Assembly: GCF_025567165.1 (NCBI RefSeq)
Contig: NZ_JAOQKC010000005.1
Span: 62,001-126,000 of the forward strand
Length of the DNA stretch: 64,000 nucleotides
Reading direction: 5' to 3'
DNA from: Laedolimicola ammoniilytica
Lineage (GTDB): Bacteria; Bacillota; Clostridia; Lachnospirales; Lachnospiraceae
This document shows, in pieces, positions 44,187-52,586 of the stretch. Positions within the stretch are counted from its first letter, which is position 1. The number at the start of each line of letters is the position of its first letter. Under the pieces are notes generated by a model, which was not told the DNA's origin, did not search any database, and saw only the letters and a list, made by a program, of their open reading frames with translations. The translations under genes were made by a program, and so were the position numbers.

Positions 44187-44590
44187 TTCCAACATTCTAT
44201 ATATTGATTTTTGGATTTTCTTTAAATTTTCTTTCCTCTTTGCAGAAGTTCTTTCTTCCCAGCCTATTTATAGGATGTATCGGATCATTTGGTAATACCG
44301 GATGATCCCTACGCTCTTTTAGTACCTTGACAAGTTCATAACCTCTATGGGGAGTTATACAGGAATTCTGGACAGTGTGCGATGACCACAGAAGCGCGCC
44401 CATAATCGAAATGCTGCACAGCAGCAGCCTGAAATACACGGCAGAACCGTTCTGGCGTAGGAAATGGCCCCATTAGAGTTCTTTTGTTTTTCAATACCTC
44501 CTGACCTCAAGACCGTTTTCATTGTTTTTGTTGAAAACCTTCTTCTACAAATCGTAAGGGATCATTGTAATCGAAAAAAGGAGGACGATT

Positions 44591-44791
44591 ATGGAGAAAA
44601 GAAAACCGAATGACCTACCGCCGGAGCAGTGCTTGGCTGTTGATACCGATACCCTTTGCAAACTGTTGTGCTGTGGAAGACACACTGCGGTACAGATTGG
44701 GGATCTTGCCAATGCACGCATTACCATGAACACCCGTGTCCTATGGAGTGTCCAGCGTATCAAAGAATATCTTTATGATATTTCCGGCTAA
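44591..44791 (+). CDS. xis: Excisionase-like small DNA-binding protein
   Basis: The 66-residue protein (MEKRKPNDLPPEQCLAVDTD) contains a helix-turn-helix of the excisionase/MerR-like type: 'VDTDTLCKLLCCGRHTAVQIGDLANARITMNTRVLWSVQRIKEYL'. Tn916-type excisionases have this size, fold and place just before the integrase. Strong ribosome site AAAAAAGGAGGACGATT. It would help the integrase to cut the element out. It lies 52 bases before the integrase on the same strand and is probably co-transcribed. Confidence 0.8.
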   Translation: MEKRKPNDLPPEQCLAVDTDTLCKLLCCGRHTAVQIGDLANARITMNTRVLWSVQRIKEYLYDISG

Positions 44792-44843
44792 ATAACCATG
44801 CCAGTAAGGCGCACTACACTTTTATAATCAGGAGGTACCAGTA

Positions 44844-46076
44844 ATGGCAAAAGTGAGAAAAGACAACAAAGGACGAAATCTTCGGCCCGGAGAAACACAA
44901 CGGGCAGATGGCAGCTATATGTATGTCTACAAATTAGGCACTAAAAAGAAATATCTTTACGACTCCGATCTCGCAAGTCTTCGTGTCAAAGAAAAGCAGA
45001 TCAACAAAGATAAGGATGATGGCATCCGTACTCAGGAAGCCATGAAGCTTACCCTGAATGATATGTTCAAGGTCTACATGAATAACAACATCAAACTGAA
45101 GCCCTCCACCAGAGCAAATTATCTTTACCTGTGGGACTTCTATGTGAAAGAAGAGCCTTTCGCTAACATGCCTCTGCCACAAATCCACAGAAGTGATATT
45201 CTCGCGTTTTATACCAAACTGCTGAAACACGGTTTTGCTATCAACTCACTGGAGAGCATCAACACCATTGTTCACCCTACGCTTGAAATGGCCGTGGACG
45301 ACGATTACATCCGCAAAAATCCCAGCAAGGGCATTTACCGCAAGCTCAAGACGGACGGCAGCGCTCCAAAGCCTAAACGGCGGATCGCACTCACTAAAAC
45401 GCAACAGCAGAATTTCCTGCGTTTTATTGCCAAGTCCCCTACATACAGCCATTGGCTCCCCATCATGACTGTGCTCCTTGGAACAGGAATGCGTGTAGCA
45501 GAATGTACCGGCATTACCAAAAGCGATATTAACTTGAGCGAAAACACAATCTCGGTCAACCACAACTTAATCTACCGGGTCATTGACGGAAAAGCCGGAT
45601 TTCACATTACCACTCCCAAAACTGAGAGCGGTACACGAATTATCCCTATCCTCTATCCAGAGGTGGCCGAGCAGCTTCGCCTCCAGATTGAAACCATCGA
45701 CGCATTGTATCCAGACGATCAACTGGTGTTAGGAGGAGTTCACGGTTTTGTTTTCCGCAACCGAACCGGCTCATTCATGAGCGCCCACAATATCAATCGG
45801 GCGATTGAGAGAATCAGCGTAACTTACAACATGGAGGAAATGGATCAGGCTGAACTGGAAGACCGTGAACCGGATCTGCTCCCTCATTTTAGTGTTCACA
45901 ACTTGCGGCACACCTTCTGTACCCGGCTCTGCGAAAGCACCAACGATGTTAAATTCATTCAGCAAGTCATGGGGCATGCCGATTTCTCTACTACAATGGA
46001 CATCTACACCCATATCACACAAGAGAATATGCAGGAGAAGGCAAAAAACATTAGTGTGAACATGAAGCTGATGTAA
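44844..46076 (+). CDS. int: Tyrosine recombinase (integrase) of the Tn916 type
   Basis: The 410-residue protein has an N-terminal arm-binding domain (about 1-65), a core-binding SAM-like domain (about 70-165) and the catalytic domain with Arg 217 (GTGMRVAECTG), Lys 259 (TPKTESGTR), His 352 and Arg 355 (VHNLRHTF), His 378 (MGHAD) and the nucleophile Tyr 388 (DIYTH). All active-site residues are present. It lies next to the element end at lysS, the usual place. Ribosome site AGGAGGTACCAGTA. A terminator follows at 46080. Confidence 0.95.
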   Translation: MAKVRKDNKGRNLRPGETQRADGSYMYVYKLGTKKKYLYDSDLASLRVKEKQINKDKDDGIRTQEAMKLTLNDMFKVYMNNNIKLKPSTRANYLYLWDFYVKEEPFANMPLPQIHRSDILAFYTKLLKHGFAINSLESINTIVHPTLEMAVDDDYIRKNPSKGIYRKLKTDGSAPKPKRRIALTKTQQQNFLRFIAKSPTYSHWLPIMTVLLGTGMRVAECTGITKSDINLSENTISVNHNLIYRVIDGKAGFHITTPKTESGTRIIPILYPEVAEQLRLQIETIDALYPDDQLVLGGVHGFVFRNRTGSFMSAHNINRAIERISVTYNMEEMDQAELEDREPDLLPHFSVHNLRHTFCTRLCESTNDVKFIQQVMGHADFSTTMDIYTHITQENMQEKAKNISVNMKLM

Positions 46077-46079
46077 AAA

Positions 46080-46118
46080 GAAAGGCGAATCTGCATTTTA
46101 TAAGCAGATCCGCCTTTC
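46080..46118 (+). terminator. Terminator after the integrase gene
   Basis: GAAAGGCGAATCTGC pairs with GCAGATCCGCCTTTC over 15 positions with one mismatch, loop of nine, four bases after the integrase stop. Short T tracts on both sides make it bidirectional, so it could also end the lysS transcript. Confidence 0.8.
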
Positions 46119-46152
46119 ATATTGCTTCATCCGGTTTCGTAGGGTCTCGCGC

Positions 46153-46193
46153 AAAAGTTGTAGAAAAGTTGTAGTAACGCGATTTTTTGTAGT
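46153..46193. repeat. Tandem AAAAGTTGTAG repeats, likely integrase arm sites
   Basis: AAAAGTTGTAG occurs twice without gap (46153-46163, 46164-46174), and a third, weaker copy TTTTTTGTAG follows at 46183-46192. Short direct repeats just inside the element end are typical arm-type sites of tyrosine integrases. Confidence 0.6.
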
Positions 46194-46230
46194 AAATGAC
46201 CTCTTTAGTACAGCTTTGCTCCTGCCGGAA
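46180..46230. other. Probable right attachment junction at the 3' end of lysS
   Basis: The element-type repeats stop at about 46193, and the lysS stop codon is at 46205-46207. The crossover must lie here or within the last codons of lysS. The exact core cannot be given because the other end is outside the window. Confidence 0.45.
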
Positions 46231-48157
46231 TACTGTCATCCAGCATCAAAAGATTTAAGCCTTCCCGTCCGTCATACTCGTACACTGCGGAAATCAGCAT
46301 ACCCTCGGAATCAATACCCATCATCTTTCTCGGCGGCAGGTTTGTGATTGCCACACAGGTCTTACCAACCAGCTCTTCCGGCTCGTAATACTCGTGAATA
46401 CCGCTTAAAATGGTGCGTTTCCGGTCTGTTCCGTCATTCAGTGTGAATTTCAGGAGCTTCTTGGACTTCGGCACTGCCTCACAGGCTTCGATCTTAACCA
46501 CTCTGAAATCAGACTTGCTGAATGTCTCAAAGTCTACATCATCTGCAAACAAAGGCTCGATTTTCACCTTGGAAAGATCAATCTGTACGCTTGGCGCGGA
46601 CACGGTTGCAGCCTCTGCAGAACCATTTACCGCTGCTTTTTCGGCTTTGTTTTCAGCCCGCTTTGGTTCCAGGGTCTTCATTGTCGGGAACAGCAGTACG
46701 TCGCGGATAGCTGCGGAGTCTGTCAGCAGCATGCACATACGGTCGATACCGAAGCCGATTCCGCCTGTGGGCGGCATACCGATCTCCAGAGCGTTCATGA
46801 AGTCCTCGTCAGTGGTGTTCGCCTCGTCGTCGCCCTGCGCCAGCAGCTCCTCCTGAGCCTTGAAACGCTCGCGCTGGTCAATCGGGTCGTTCAGCTCGGA
46901 GTAAGCGTTGGCCATCTCCCAGCCGTTCATGAAGAACTCGAATCGCTCTACGTATTCCGGATTCTCCGGCTTCTTCTTGGTCAGCGGAGAAATCTCAATC
47001 GGATGATCCATAACGAAGGTCGGCTGAAGCAGATGCTCCTCTACGAATTCCTCGAAGAACAGATTCAGGATATCACCCTTCTTATGGCGCTCCTCGAACT
47101 CTACATTGTGCTCCTTCGCTGCGGCGCGGGCCGCCTCCAGGGTATGAATCTCGTTCCAGTCTACACCGGAATATTTCTTGACAGCATCTACCATGGTGAT
47201 ACGCTCAAAGGGCTTACTCAGATCCATCTCAATGCCATTGTATACAATCTTTGTGGTTCCCAGCACGTCCTGAGCCACGGTACGGTACAGGTTCTCGGTC
47301 AGATCCATCATGCCGTGGTAATCGGTGTACGCCTGATAGAGCTCCATCAAAGTGAACTCCGGATTGTGACGGGTGTCGCAGCCCTCGTTACGGAATACAC
47401 GGCCGATCTCATATACACGCTCCAGACCGCCCACGATCAGACGCTTCAGGTACAGCTCCAGAGAAATACGAAGCTTGAAATCCTCATCCAGCGCATTGGA
47501 ATGTGTGATGAAGGGACGCGCTGCCGCGCCGCCTGCATTGGCCACCAGAAGCGGAGTCTCCACCTCCATGAAGCCCTGTCCGTCCAGATAACGGCGGATG
47601 CTGCTGATAATTCTGGAACGTTTGATAAAGGTATCCTTCACTTCGCTGTTCATGATCAGGTCGGTGTAACGCTGACGATAACGTACGTCGGTGTTGGTCA
47701 GTCCATGGAACTTCTCCGGAAGAATCTGAAGGCTCTTGCTGAGCAGTGTCACATTGGTCACATGGATAGAGATCTCGCCGGTCTTGGTGCGGAACACTTC
47801 GCCGGTGATGCCGATGATATCGCCGATATCATATTTTTTGAAATCCTTATACTCTTCCTCGCCCACGTTGTCTCTGGCCACGTAGCACTGGATATTGCCC
47901 TTCAGATCCTGCACGTTGCAGAAGGAAGCCTTACCCATGACACGCTTGGACATCATACGTCCGGCGATGGTTACGGTCTTGCCCTCCAGAGCGTCAAAAT
48001 CGTCCTTGACCTCCTGGCTGTGATGTGTCACGTCAAATTTTGTAATCTGGAACGGATCCTTTCCGCGCTCCTGCAGATCTGCCAGCTTCTCACGACGTAC
48101 CTTTAAGAGCTGATTGATATCCTGCTCCTGTCCATTCTGATTCTTCTGTTCTCCCAT
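46205..48157 (-). CDS. lysS: Lysyl-tRNA synthetase (class II) with C-terminal tRNA-binding domain
   Basis: The 650-residue protein has the anticodon-binding OB domain (about 60-180), class II motif 2 ('FRNEGCDTRHNPEFTLMELYQAY', near 260) and motif 3 ('GGIGFGIDRMCMLLTD', near 480), so it charges tRNA-Lys. After an Ala-rich linker (about 505-535) follows an extra domain of about 110 residues ('FSKSDFRVVKIEACEAVPKSKKLLKFTLNDG' to 'AGAKLY') of the EMAP/Trbp111 type, as at the end of MetRS, that binds tRNA non-specifically. Standard LysRS is about 500 residues. The element lies just after its stop codon and leaves the gene intact. It follows greA, likely in one operon. Confidence 0.95.
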   Translation of the reverse strand: MGEQKNQNGQEQDINQLLKVRREKLADLQERGKDPFQITKFDVTHHSQEVKDDFDALEGKTVTIAGRMMSKRVMGKASFCNVQDLKGNIQCYVARDNVGEEEYKDFKKYDIGDIIGITGEVFRTKTGEISIHVTNVTLLSKSLQILPEKFHGLTNTDVRYRQRYTDLIMNSEVKDTFIKRSRIISSIRRYLDGQGFMEVETPLLVANAGGAAARPFITHSNALDEDFKLRISLELYLKRLIVGGLERVYEIGRVFRNEGCDTRHNPEFTLMELYQAYTDYHGMMDLTENLYRTVAQDVLGTTKIVYNGIEMDLSKPFERITMVDAVKKYSGVDWNEIHTLEAARAAAKEHNVEFEERHKKGDILNLFFEEFVEEHLLQPTFVMDHPIEISPLTKKKPENPEYVERFEFFMNGWEMANAYSELNDPIDQRERFKAQEELLAQGDDEANTTDEDFMNALEIGMPPTGGIGFGIDRMCMLLTDSAAIRDVLLFPTMKTLEPKRAENKAEKAAVNGSAEAATVSAPSVQIDLSKVKIEPLFADDVDFETFSKSDFRVVKIEACEAVPKSKKLLKFTLNDGTDRKRTILSGIHEYYEPEELVGKTCVAITNLPPRKMMGIDSEGMLISAVYEYDGREGLNLLMLDDSIPAGAKLY

Positions 48158-48189
48158 TCCTTTACTCCTCTCGTATAACGATTACTTGG

Positions 48190-48216
48190 GTTACTGTTCA
48201 CTGCGTTCCCAGTAAC
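48190..48216. repeat. 27-bp palindromic repeat, copy 1
   Basis: GTTACTGTTCACTGCGTTCC then CAGTAAC; arms GTTACTG/CAGTAAC. A related 27-mer is found at 53599-53625 on the other strand. Lies between greA and lysS. Confidence 0.5.
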
Positions 48217-48249
48217 ACGCTTTGCGGGATAATGCCTGTAAACAATAAC

Positions 48250-48732
48250 TTACTTGGATCTCTGGATCTCAAGTACCTTGTATTCAATCTCTCCTGCCTG
48301 AGTCTCGACCTTGATGGTGTCGCCTACACGCGCGCCGATCAGGGCTTTTCCTACCGGAGACTCATTGGAGATCTTGCCGTTCAGGCTGTTTGCCTCGGAG
48401 GAGCCTACCAGCTTGAACTCTTCTTCCTCATCGTATTCCACATCCAGAACCTTCACTACGCAGCCTACGCTGATCTTGTCCAAATCCACCTCGTCCTCTA
48501 CGACGACCTCTGCGTTCTTCAGGATCTTCTCGATCTGCTCGATTCTGGCCTCGATGTCACGCTGTTCGTCCTTGGCTGCGTCGTACTCGGCGTTCTCAGA
48601 CAGGTCGCCCTGCTCTCTTGCTTCTTTGATCTTCTGTGCGATCTCTTTTCTCTGCACTACCTTCAGATCCTGGAGCTCGTCCTCCAGCTTTTTCAGTCCC
48701 TCATAAGTCAGTAAGTTTTTCTTCTCGCTCAT
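48250..48732 (-). CDS. greA: Transcription elongation factor GreA
   Basis: The 160-residue protein has the N-terminal antiparallel coiled coil with the acidic tip 'GDLSENAEYDAAK' (about 42-54) that reaches into the RNA polymerase secondary channel to stimulate cleavage of backtracked RNA, and the C-terminal FKBP-like domain with 'SPVGKALIGARVGDTIKVETQAG'. A near-perfect promoter lies 120 bases upstream. greA-lysS order is common in Clostridia. Confidence 0.97.
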   Translation of the reverse strand: MSEKKNLLTYEGLKKLEDELQDLKVVQRKEIAQKIKEAREQGDLSENAEYDAAKDEQRDIEARIEQIEKILKNAEVVVEDEVDLDKISVGCVVKVLDVEYDEEEEFKLVGSSEANSLNGKISNESPVGKALIGARVGDTIKVETQAGEIEYKVLEIQRSK

Positions 48733-48851
48733 TTTTACATCCTTCCTGGTTCTTATCTATTCCATTATATCTTTTTTGGTCGCATTTATTCCTGTCAATG
48801 TTCTGGGAAATGGGACAGGCGACACTTCCCCACTTTCAGAATATCCACGAT

Positions 48852-48880
48852 ATTATACACTTTAAAGCCTGCAATGTCAA
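48852..48880 (-). promoter_or_regulatory. Promoter of greA-lysS
   Basis: Minus strand TTGACA (48880-48875), 17 bases, TATAAT (48857-48852): perfect sigma-A consensus. Transcription would start near 48845, leaving a leader of about 110 bases. Confidence 0.9.
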
Positions 48881-48911
48881 ATGTTTGCGTGCCTTTTTCA
48901 CTGGATTTTTC

Positions 48912-49871
48912 CTACATTTCCTGCAAAAGCTCTTCCATCTCAGTCAGGCTTTCCACGCTGTTGATCCTTCCCCGGAGCTTCGCGGAACCGGGCAGGCCTG
49001 TGGTGTACCAGGAAATGTGTTTCCGCATCTCCCGGATACCCGTATAATCGCCCTTGCATTCCACCTGCATCCGCGCGTGACGGAGCATCATAGCCTTGAC
49101 TTCTTCTTTCGACGGCTTATCCAGGAGCTTCCCGTTCTCCAGATATTCCACCACCCGGCGGAAGAGCCAGGGATTGCCTCTGGCGGCCCGGCCTATCATG
49201 ACGCCGTCGCAGCCGGTCGCGTCAAGCAAAGCTTTCGCTTTCTCCGGGCTGTCCACGTCCCCATTTCCGATAACGGGAATCGATACGGCCTCCTTCACCT
49301 GCCGGATAATCTCCCAGTCCGCGGTTCCTGAATAGAACTGCTCCCGGGTGCGACCATGGACCGCCACCGCCGCCGCGCCGCTGGCCTCGGCGATCTTCGC
49401 GATTTCCACCGCGTTCACATGATCGTCGTCGAAGCCCTTCCGGAACTTCACAGTCAGGGGCTTTTGGATAGCCCTGGACACCTTTGTGATAATCTCCTCG
49501 ATGAGCTTCGGATTCTTCATCAGCGCCGAGCCTTCGCCGTTTCCCACAATCTTCGGCACCGGACAGCCCATGTTGATGTCCAGAATGTCGAAGGGCCGAT
49601 CTTCGATCTGCGCGGCGATCTCCGCCATCAGATCCGGCTCGGAACCGAAGAGCTGCAGGGACACCGGGTGCTCCCGCGGGTCTGTCTCCATCAGCTTCTC
49701 CGTATTGCGGTTGCGATAGGCGATAGCCTTGGCGCTGACCATCTCCATGCACACCAGGCCCGCGCCCTGCTCGCTGCATAACAAGCGAAATGGCAGGTCG
49801 CTTACCCCTGCCATCGGCGCCAGTATCACCGGATTCGGAAGCTCCACGCTTCCTATCATTAATTTTCCCAT
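48912..49871 (-). CDS. dusB: tRNA-dihydrouridine synthase (DusB type)
   Basis: The 319-residue FMN enzyme begins 'MIGSVELPNPVILAPMAGVSDLPFR', typical of DusB. The catalytic Cys is in 'DINMGCPVPKIVG' (near 100); 'VKFRKGF' and 'AVHGRTREQFYSG' bind the flavin phosphate and substrate; 'GNGDV' and 'GVMIGRAARGNPWLF' close the barrel. It reduces uridines in tRNA to dihydrouridine with NADPH. Last gene of the run starting at birA/argF on the same strand. Confidence 0.95.
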   Translation of the reverse strand: MGKLMIGSVELPNPVILAPMAGVSDLPFRLLCSEQGAGLVCMEMVSAKAIAYRNRNTEKLMETDPREHPVSLQLFGSEPDLMAEIAAQIEDRPFDILDINMGCPVPKIVGNGEGSALMKNPKLIEEIITKVSRAIQKPLTVKFRKGFDDDHVNAVEIAKIAEASGAAAVAVHGRTREQFYSGTADWEIIRQVKEAVSIPVIGNGDVDSPEKAKALLDATGCDGVMIGRAARGNPWLFRRVVEYLENGKLLDKPSKEEVKAMMLRHARMQVECKGDYTGIREMRKHISWYTTGLPGSAKLRGRINSVESLTEMEELLQEM

Positions 49872-49919
49872 TTAAAAATTCCTTTTATACAGTAGAATTC
49901 TGCCCAGAGGGCTTCTGTC

Positions 49920-50192
49920 TTATGCTCGCCGCTTATTCTCGCGTCTGTGCTTATTCTTGCGGGTATAAGCTGCTTCCTGCTTCCGAAGCTTCCAGAAGAA
50001 CACGGCGCTGGCTGCCAGGCAGATGACAATGGCCGCTATCCACAGCACATAAACTACCTGCATCACCGGCAGTCCTGCCACGAAGCTCTCTTCCGGGAAT
50101 TCTCCCAGATACCAGTGCCAATCCGCCGCAATCAACGTCAGCAGCACGCCCATATACAGAAAGGTTTGGGCCCGCTTCTCACTCTTATTCAT
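49920..50192 (-). CDS. Small membrane protein (90 residues)
   Basis: Start at 50192 (MNKSEKRAQTFLYMGVLLTL) overlaps the lgt stop (ATGAATAA) and uses the site GAGGAGAAAAAACAGG. Two membrane helices (about 13-29 and 45-66) and a very basic tail (RKNKHRRENKRRA). No family named. Placement between lgt and dusB is conserved-looking, and it is co-translated with lgt. Confidence 0.75.
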   Translation of the reverse strand: MNKSEKRAQTFLYMGVLLTLIAADWHWYLGEFPEESFVAGLPVMQVVYVLWIAAIVICLAASAVFFWKLRKQEAAYTRKNKHRRENKRRA

Positions 50193-50976
50193 CCTGTTTT
50201 TTCTCCTCATCGGAGACAGCTGCCTTCTTTTTGCTCAATACAAAGAAGAACACCGCTCCAAATATGAACATAAATATCGCGATAAACTGGGAGGTAGACA
50301 GTACGCCTACGCTTCCCCGCTCCAGGTCGCCCCGGAAATACTCCAGCACGAACCGACCTGCGCTGTAGAGCATAAAGAACAGTCCGGTCACCTGTCCGTC
50401 ATTTTTCTTCCATTTTTTTACAAAATACAGTAAGATGAAAAAATGAAGAAAATCCAGCACACTGGAAATAATCTGTGTCGGAACCAGCGGTACGCCGTTG
50501 GGGGCGTACGCGGATTCATGAAAGGTAATCGCAAAAGCGCCGCTGGTCTCATGTCCGTAGCAGCAGCCCGCCAGCAGGCAGCCGATACGACCAAAGCCCT
50601 GGGCCAGCGCCACCGAGGGAAGCGCCAGGTCAAGATAGGCCAGCAGCTTCATTTTCCAGATTCTGCAATACAGGACGATGCCGATAAAACCGCCAATCAG
50701 TGCGCCGTAGATGACAAAGCCCTCCAGCAAATCCCGGTATAAAAGGCTCAGATCCGCAAAGATCTGAGGCAGAATCGTGATAAAATACAGGATTTTACCG
50801 CCCAGGATGCCGCCAATGACCGCCCAGAGGGTCATACCGAAGACCCGCTCCTCATCAAGCCCGATTTTCCGAGCCCGATACTCCGCCAGGCAATAGGCTG
50901 AGAAGATGCCGATGGCAATCATCAGGCCGTACCCGTATACCGTAAAGGGTCCGATTTTCAAAAGTTCGTTATGCAT
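50185..50976 (-). CDS. lgt: Prolipoprotein diacylglyceryl transferase
   Basis: The 263-residue membrane enzyme attaches diacylglycerol to the lipobox Cys of prolipoproteins. Seven helices; the Lgt signature 'FGRIGCLLAGCCYGHETSG' (near 128-146), the catalytic-type Arg/His region at 'GLMIAIGIFSAYCLAEYRAR' and the 'GRFVLEYFRGD' motif near 220 are present. The C-terminal tail is charged (KKKAAVSDEEKKQDE). Overlaps the neighbours on both sides. Confidence 0.95.
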   Translation of the reverse strand: MHNELLKIGPFTVYGYGLMIAIGIFSAYCLAEYRARKIGLDEERVFGMTLWAVIGGILGGKILYFITILPQIFADLSLLYRDLLEGFVIYGALIGGFIGIVLYCRIWKMKLLAYLDLALPSVALAQGFGRIGCLLAGCCYGHETSGAFAITFHESAYAPNGVPLVPTQIISSVLDFLHFFILLYFVKKWKKNDGQVTGLFFMLYSAGRFVLEYFRGDLERGSVGVLSTSQFIAIFMFIFGAVFFFVLSKKKAAVSDEEKKQDE

Positions 50977-51307
50977 GTTCTGTCTCCTCGTTTAAAAAGA
51001 ATACACGGTAAAACAGTTCCAGAGAAGCCAGAAGCTCTTCCTTGTCCCTCCGCAATTCCTTGATCTGCAGGCTGCTTCCGATCTCGTCGAAGAAGAAATC
51101 GTCCTCATGACTGGATACCCGGAATACCAGCGTGCCGTCCGGCTCGAATTCCAGAAGCAGGATGCCGCCCACCTGGTTCACGAAGAGCACGCACATGATT
51201 TTCAGCTCGTCCTTAATGGCTGTGGGAAGCGCCGCAAACTGCTCGTTAAAAAAGTATTTTTCCTCGTAGGAGTTGGCTCCGCAGAGAACTATATTTTCCT
51301 GTTCCAT
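50969..51307 (-). CDS. DUF6145-like protein
   Basis: The ATG at 51307 (MEQENIVLCGANSYEEKYFF) has GGGAGAG in front; an earlier ATG has none. The 112-residue protein 'VLCGANSYEEKYFFNEQFAALPTAIKDELKIMCVLFVNQVGGILLLEFEPDGTL' follows the pattern of the DUF6145 family of Lachnospiraceae, whose function is unknown. It overlaps lgt by eight bases and starts 12 bases after birA. Confidence 0.8.
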   Translation of the reverse strand: MEQENIVLCGANSYEEKYFFNEQFAALPTAIKDELKIMCVLFVNQVGGILLLEFEPDGTLVFRVSSHEDDFFFDEIGSSLQIKELRRDKEELLASLELFYRVFFLNEETEHA

Positions 51308-51319
51308 AATCTCTCCCAT

Positions 51320-52303
51320 TTATACGTATCCGTACACGCCGCGCACGGACACCTCTCCGGCATAAATCTCTTCCACATGGCCGTCCTCCCGGCGTACCAG
51401 AAGCTCGCCCTGGTTATTGATACCGAGAGCCAGACCTGTGTACTCGTTTTCGGGCTCCAGCACCCGGACCTCCTGGTTCTGGTTCACCAGCAGCCGGTTG
51501 TATTCGTCTGTCAGGAGGCTCAGATCCTCCGTCTCTTCAAAGAGCCCGTAATATTTTTCAAAATATTTCATACACAGGGCAATCAGCTCTGCGCGCCGGA
51601 AGTTACGACCTGTCGTCAGCCGCAGCGATGTAGCCTGGTTTAATTCTTCTGGAAATTTCTGGGTGTTCACATTGATACCCGTGCCGATGACCACGTAATG
51701 GATACAGTCCATCTCCGCACTCATTTCCGTCAGGGTGCCGGAGACTTTTTTTCCCTTCAAAACCACATCGTTGGGCCACTTGATTCCGGCTAGGCTGTCA
51801 TCCATCAGCTCATTGATGGCGTCAGCCACTGCCATGCCCATGACCAGCGTCAGCATGGACGCGTGCTCCGGACGGATACCTGGCCGCAGCAAAAGACTCA
51901 TATAAATGGCCTCTCCCGGCGGGGAATCCCAAGCCCGTCCACGACGGCCACGCCCCTTCGTCTGCTGATCGGAACAAACCAGCGTACCGTGAGGCGCGCC
52001 CTTCTCTGCCAGCAGCTTTGCCTGAATATTCGTCGAATCCGTATCGTCAAAGCAGACCAGATTCTGCCCCATCTGCTCCGTATGAAGATAGCTTCGGATT
52101 TCCGCCTCCGTCATGGCGTCCGGCGCCGTCAGGAGACAGTAACCCCTGTTCGGTACGCTGTCAATCTCATAGCCCTCTTCCTTTAATTTACTGACTGCCT
52201 TCCAGACAGCCGTACGGGACACGGACAGCTGCCCACACAGCTCCTGGCCCGACACATAATCGCCGCTTTCCTTCAGCGCCGCTAAAACCTCGTCTTTTAT
52301 CAT
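51320..52303 (-). CDS. birA: Bifunctional biotin-protein ligase and biotin repressor
   Basis: The 327-residue protein has an N-terminal winged helix (5-60, 'YVSGQELCGQLSVSRTAVWKAVSKLKEEGYEIDSV'), the ligase domain with the biotinyl-AMP loop 'GRGRRGRAWDSPPGEAIYMSLLL' (near 115-137), 'GIKWPNDVVLKGKKVSG' and 'IGTGINVNT', and the C-terminal SH3-like domain. It biotinylates acyl-CoA carboxylases and may repress biotin genes. The ATG at 52303 overlaps the stop of the upstream gene (ATGA). Confidence 0.95.
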   Translation of the reverse strand: MIKDEVLAALKESGDYVSGQELCGQLSVSRTAVWKAVSKLKEEGYEIDSVPNRGYCLLTAPDAMTEAEIRSYLHTEQMGQNLVCFDDTDSTNIQAKLLAEKGAPHGTLVCSDQQTKGRGRRGRAWDSPPGEAIYMSLLLRPGIRPEHASMLTLVMGMAVADAINELMDDSLAGIKWPNDVVLKGKKVSGTLTEMSAEMDCIHYVVIGTGINVNTQKFPEELNQATSLRLTTGRNFRRAELIALCMKYFEKYYGLFEETEDLSLLTDEYNRLLVNQNQEVRVLEPENEYTGLALGINNQGELLVRREDGHVEEIYAGEVSVRGVYGYV

Positions 52304-52584
52304 AGAAACCACATCCAGATGATATTGAAAATCAGTGCCACGACCATCAGACCCGCAAAAATTGAGCAGATGTAGCCGCTCACCTTTTTATTTTTCGCCA
52401 GCTCCATTATGCCCGTCACCGCCGACATGGCCGCTCCCAGCAGAAAGCACAAGGGAATCAGGAGTTCCCCTTTTCCTCCGAACAGAATCAGAATTGCCAG
52501 AATCAGCACCGCGCAGGCCAAGACCATAGAAATCATTTTCCAGTAATAATAAGGATCCCTGCTCACATGGCTTGCTTTTCTCAT
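52300..52584 (-). CDS. DUF6637-like small membrane protein
   Basis: 94 residues: cytoplasmic start 'MRKASHVSRDPYYYWKMISM', then three membrane helices (about 16-35, 42-60, 69-93). The pattern fits the DUF6637 family of Lachnospiraceae; function unknown. It is co-translated with birA and starts two bases before the argF stop region. Confidence 0.75.
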   Translation of the reverse strand: MRKASHVSRDPYYYWKMISMVLACAVLILAILILFGGKGELLIPLCFLLGAAMSAVTGIMELAKNKKVSGYICSIFAGLMVVALIFNIIWMWFL

Positions 52585-52586
52585 GC

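Larger units (their letters stand above)
1..46200. mobile_element. Right-hand part of an integrative, probably conjugative, element
   Basis: The stretch carries the hallmarks of an integrated element: excisionase and tyrosine integrase at its right end pointing at the 3' end of lysS, a DNA-processing operon (ligase, PcfJ-like, PcfK-like, primase, RecD2-like helicase, YqaJ), a ParM-like segregation gene and antimicrobial-peptide-type transporters as cargo. No relaxase, coupling protein or type IV secretion gene is seen in the window, so conjugative ability is inferred only from the kind of neighbours; those genes would lie to the left. The right boundary is placed by the integrase and the lysS stop codon. 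The left end is not visible. Confidence 0.8.

Noticed and set aside
44060..44210. CRISPR-like repeats around the leader
   Set aside because: The repeats are two palindromes at a promoter and stems of one RNA; there is no array of equal repeats and spacers anywhere in the window.
44197..44439. 80-codon minus-strand frame upstream of the main promoter
   Set aside because: Parts look protein-like ('RGYELVKVLKERRDHPVLPN'), but there is no ribosome site, the start would be GTG, and it would run into the promoter. Kept as a possible remnant only.
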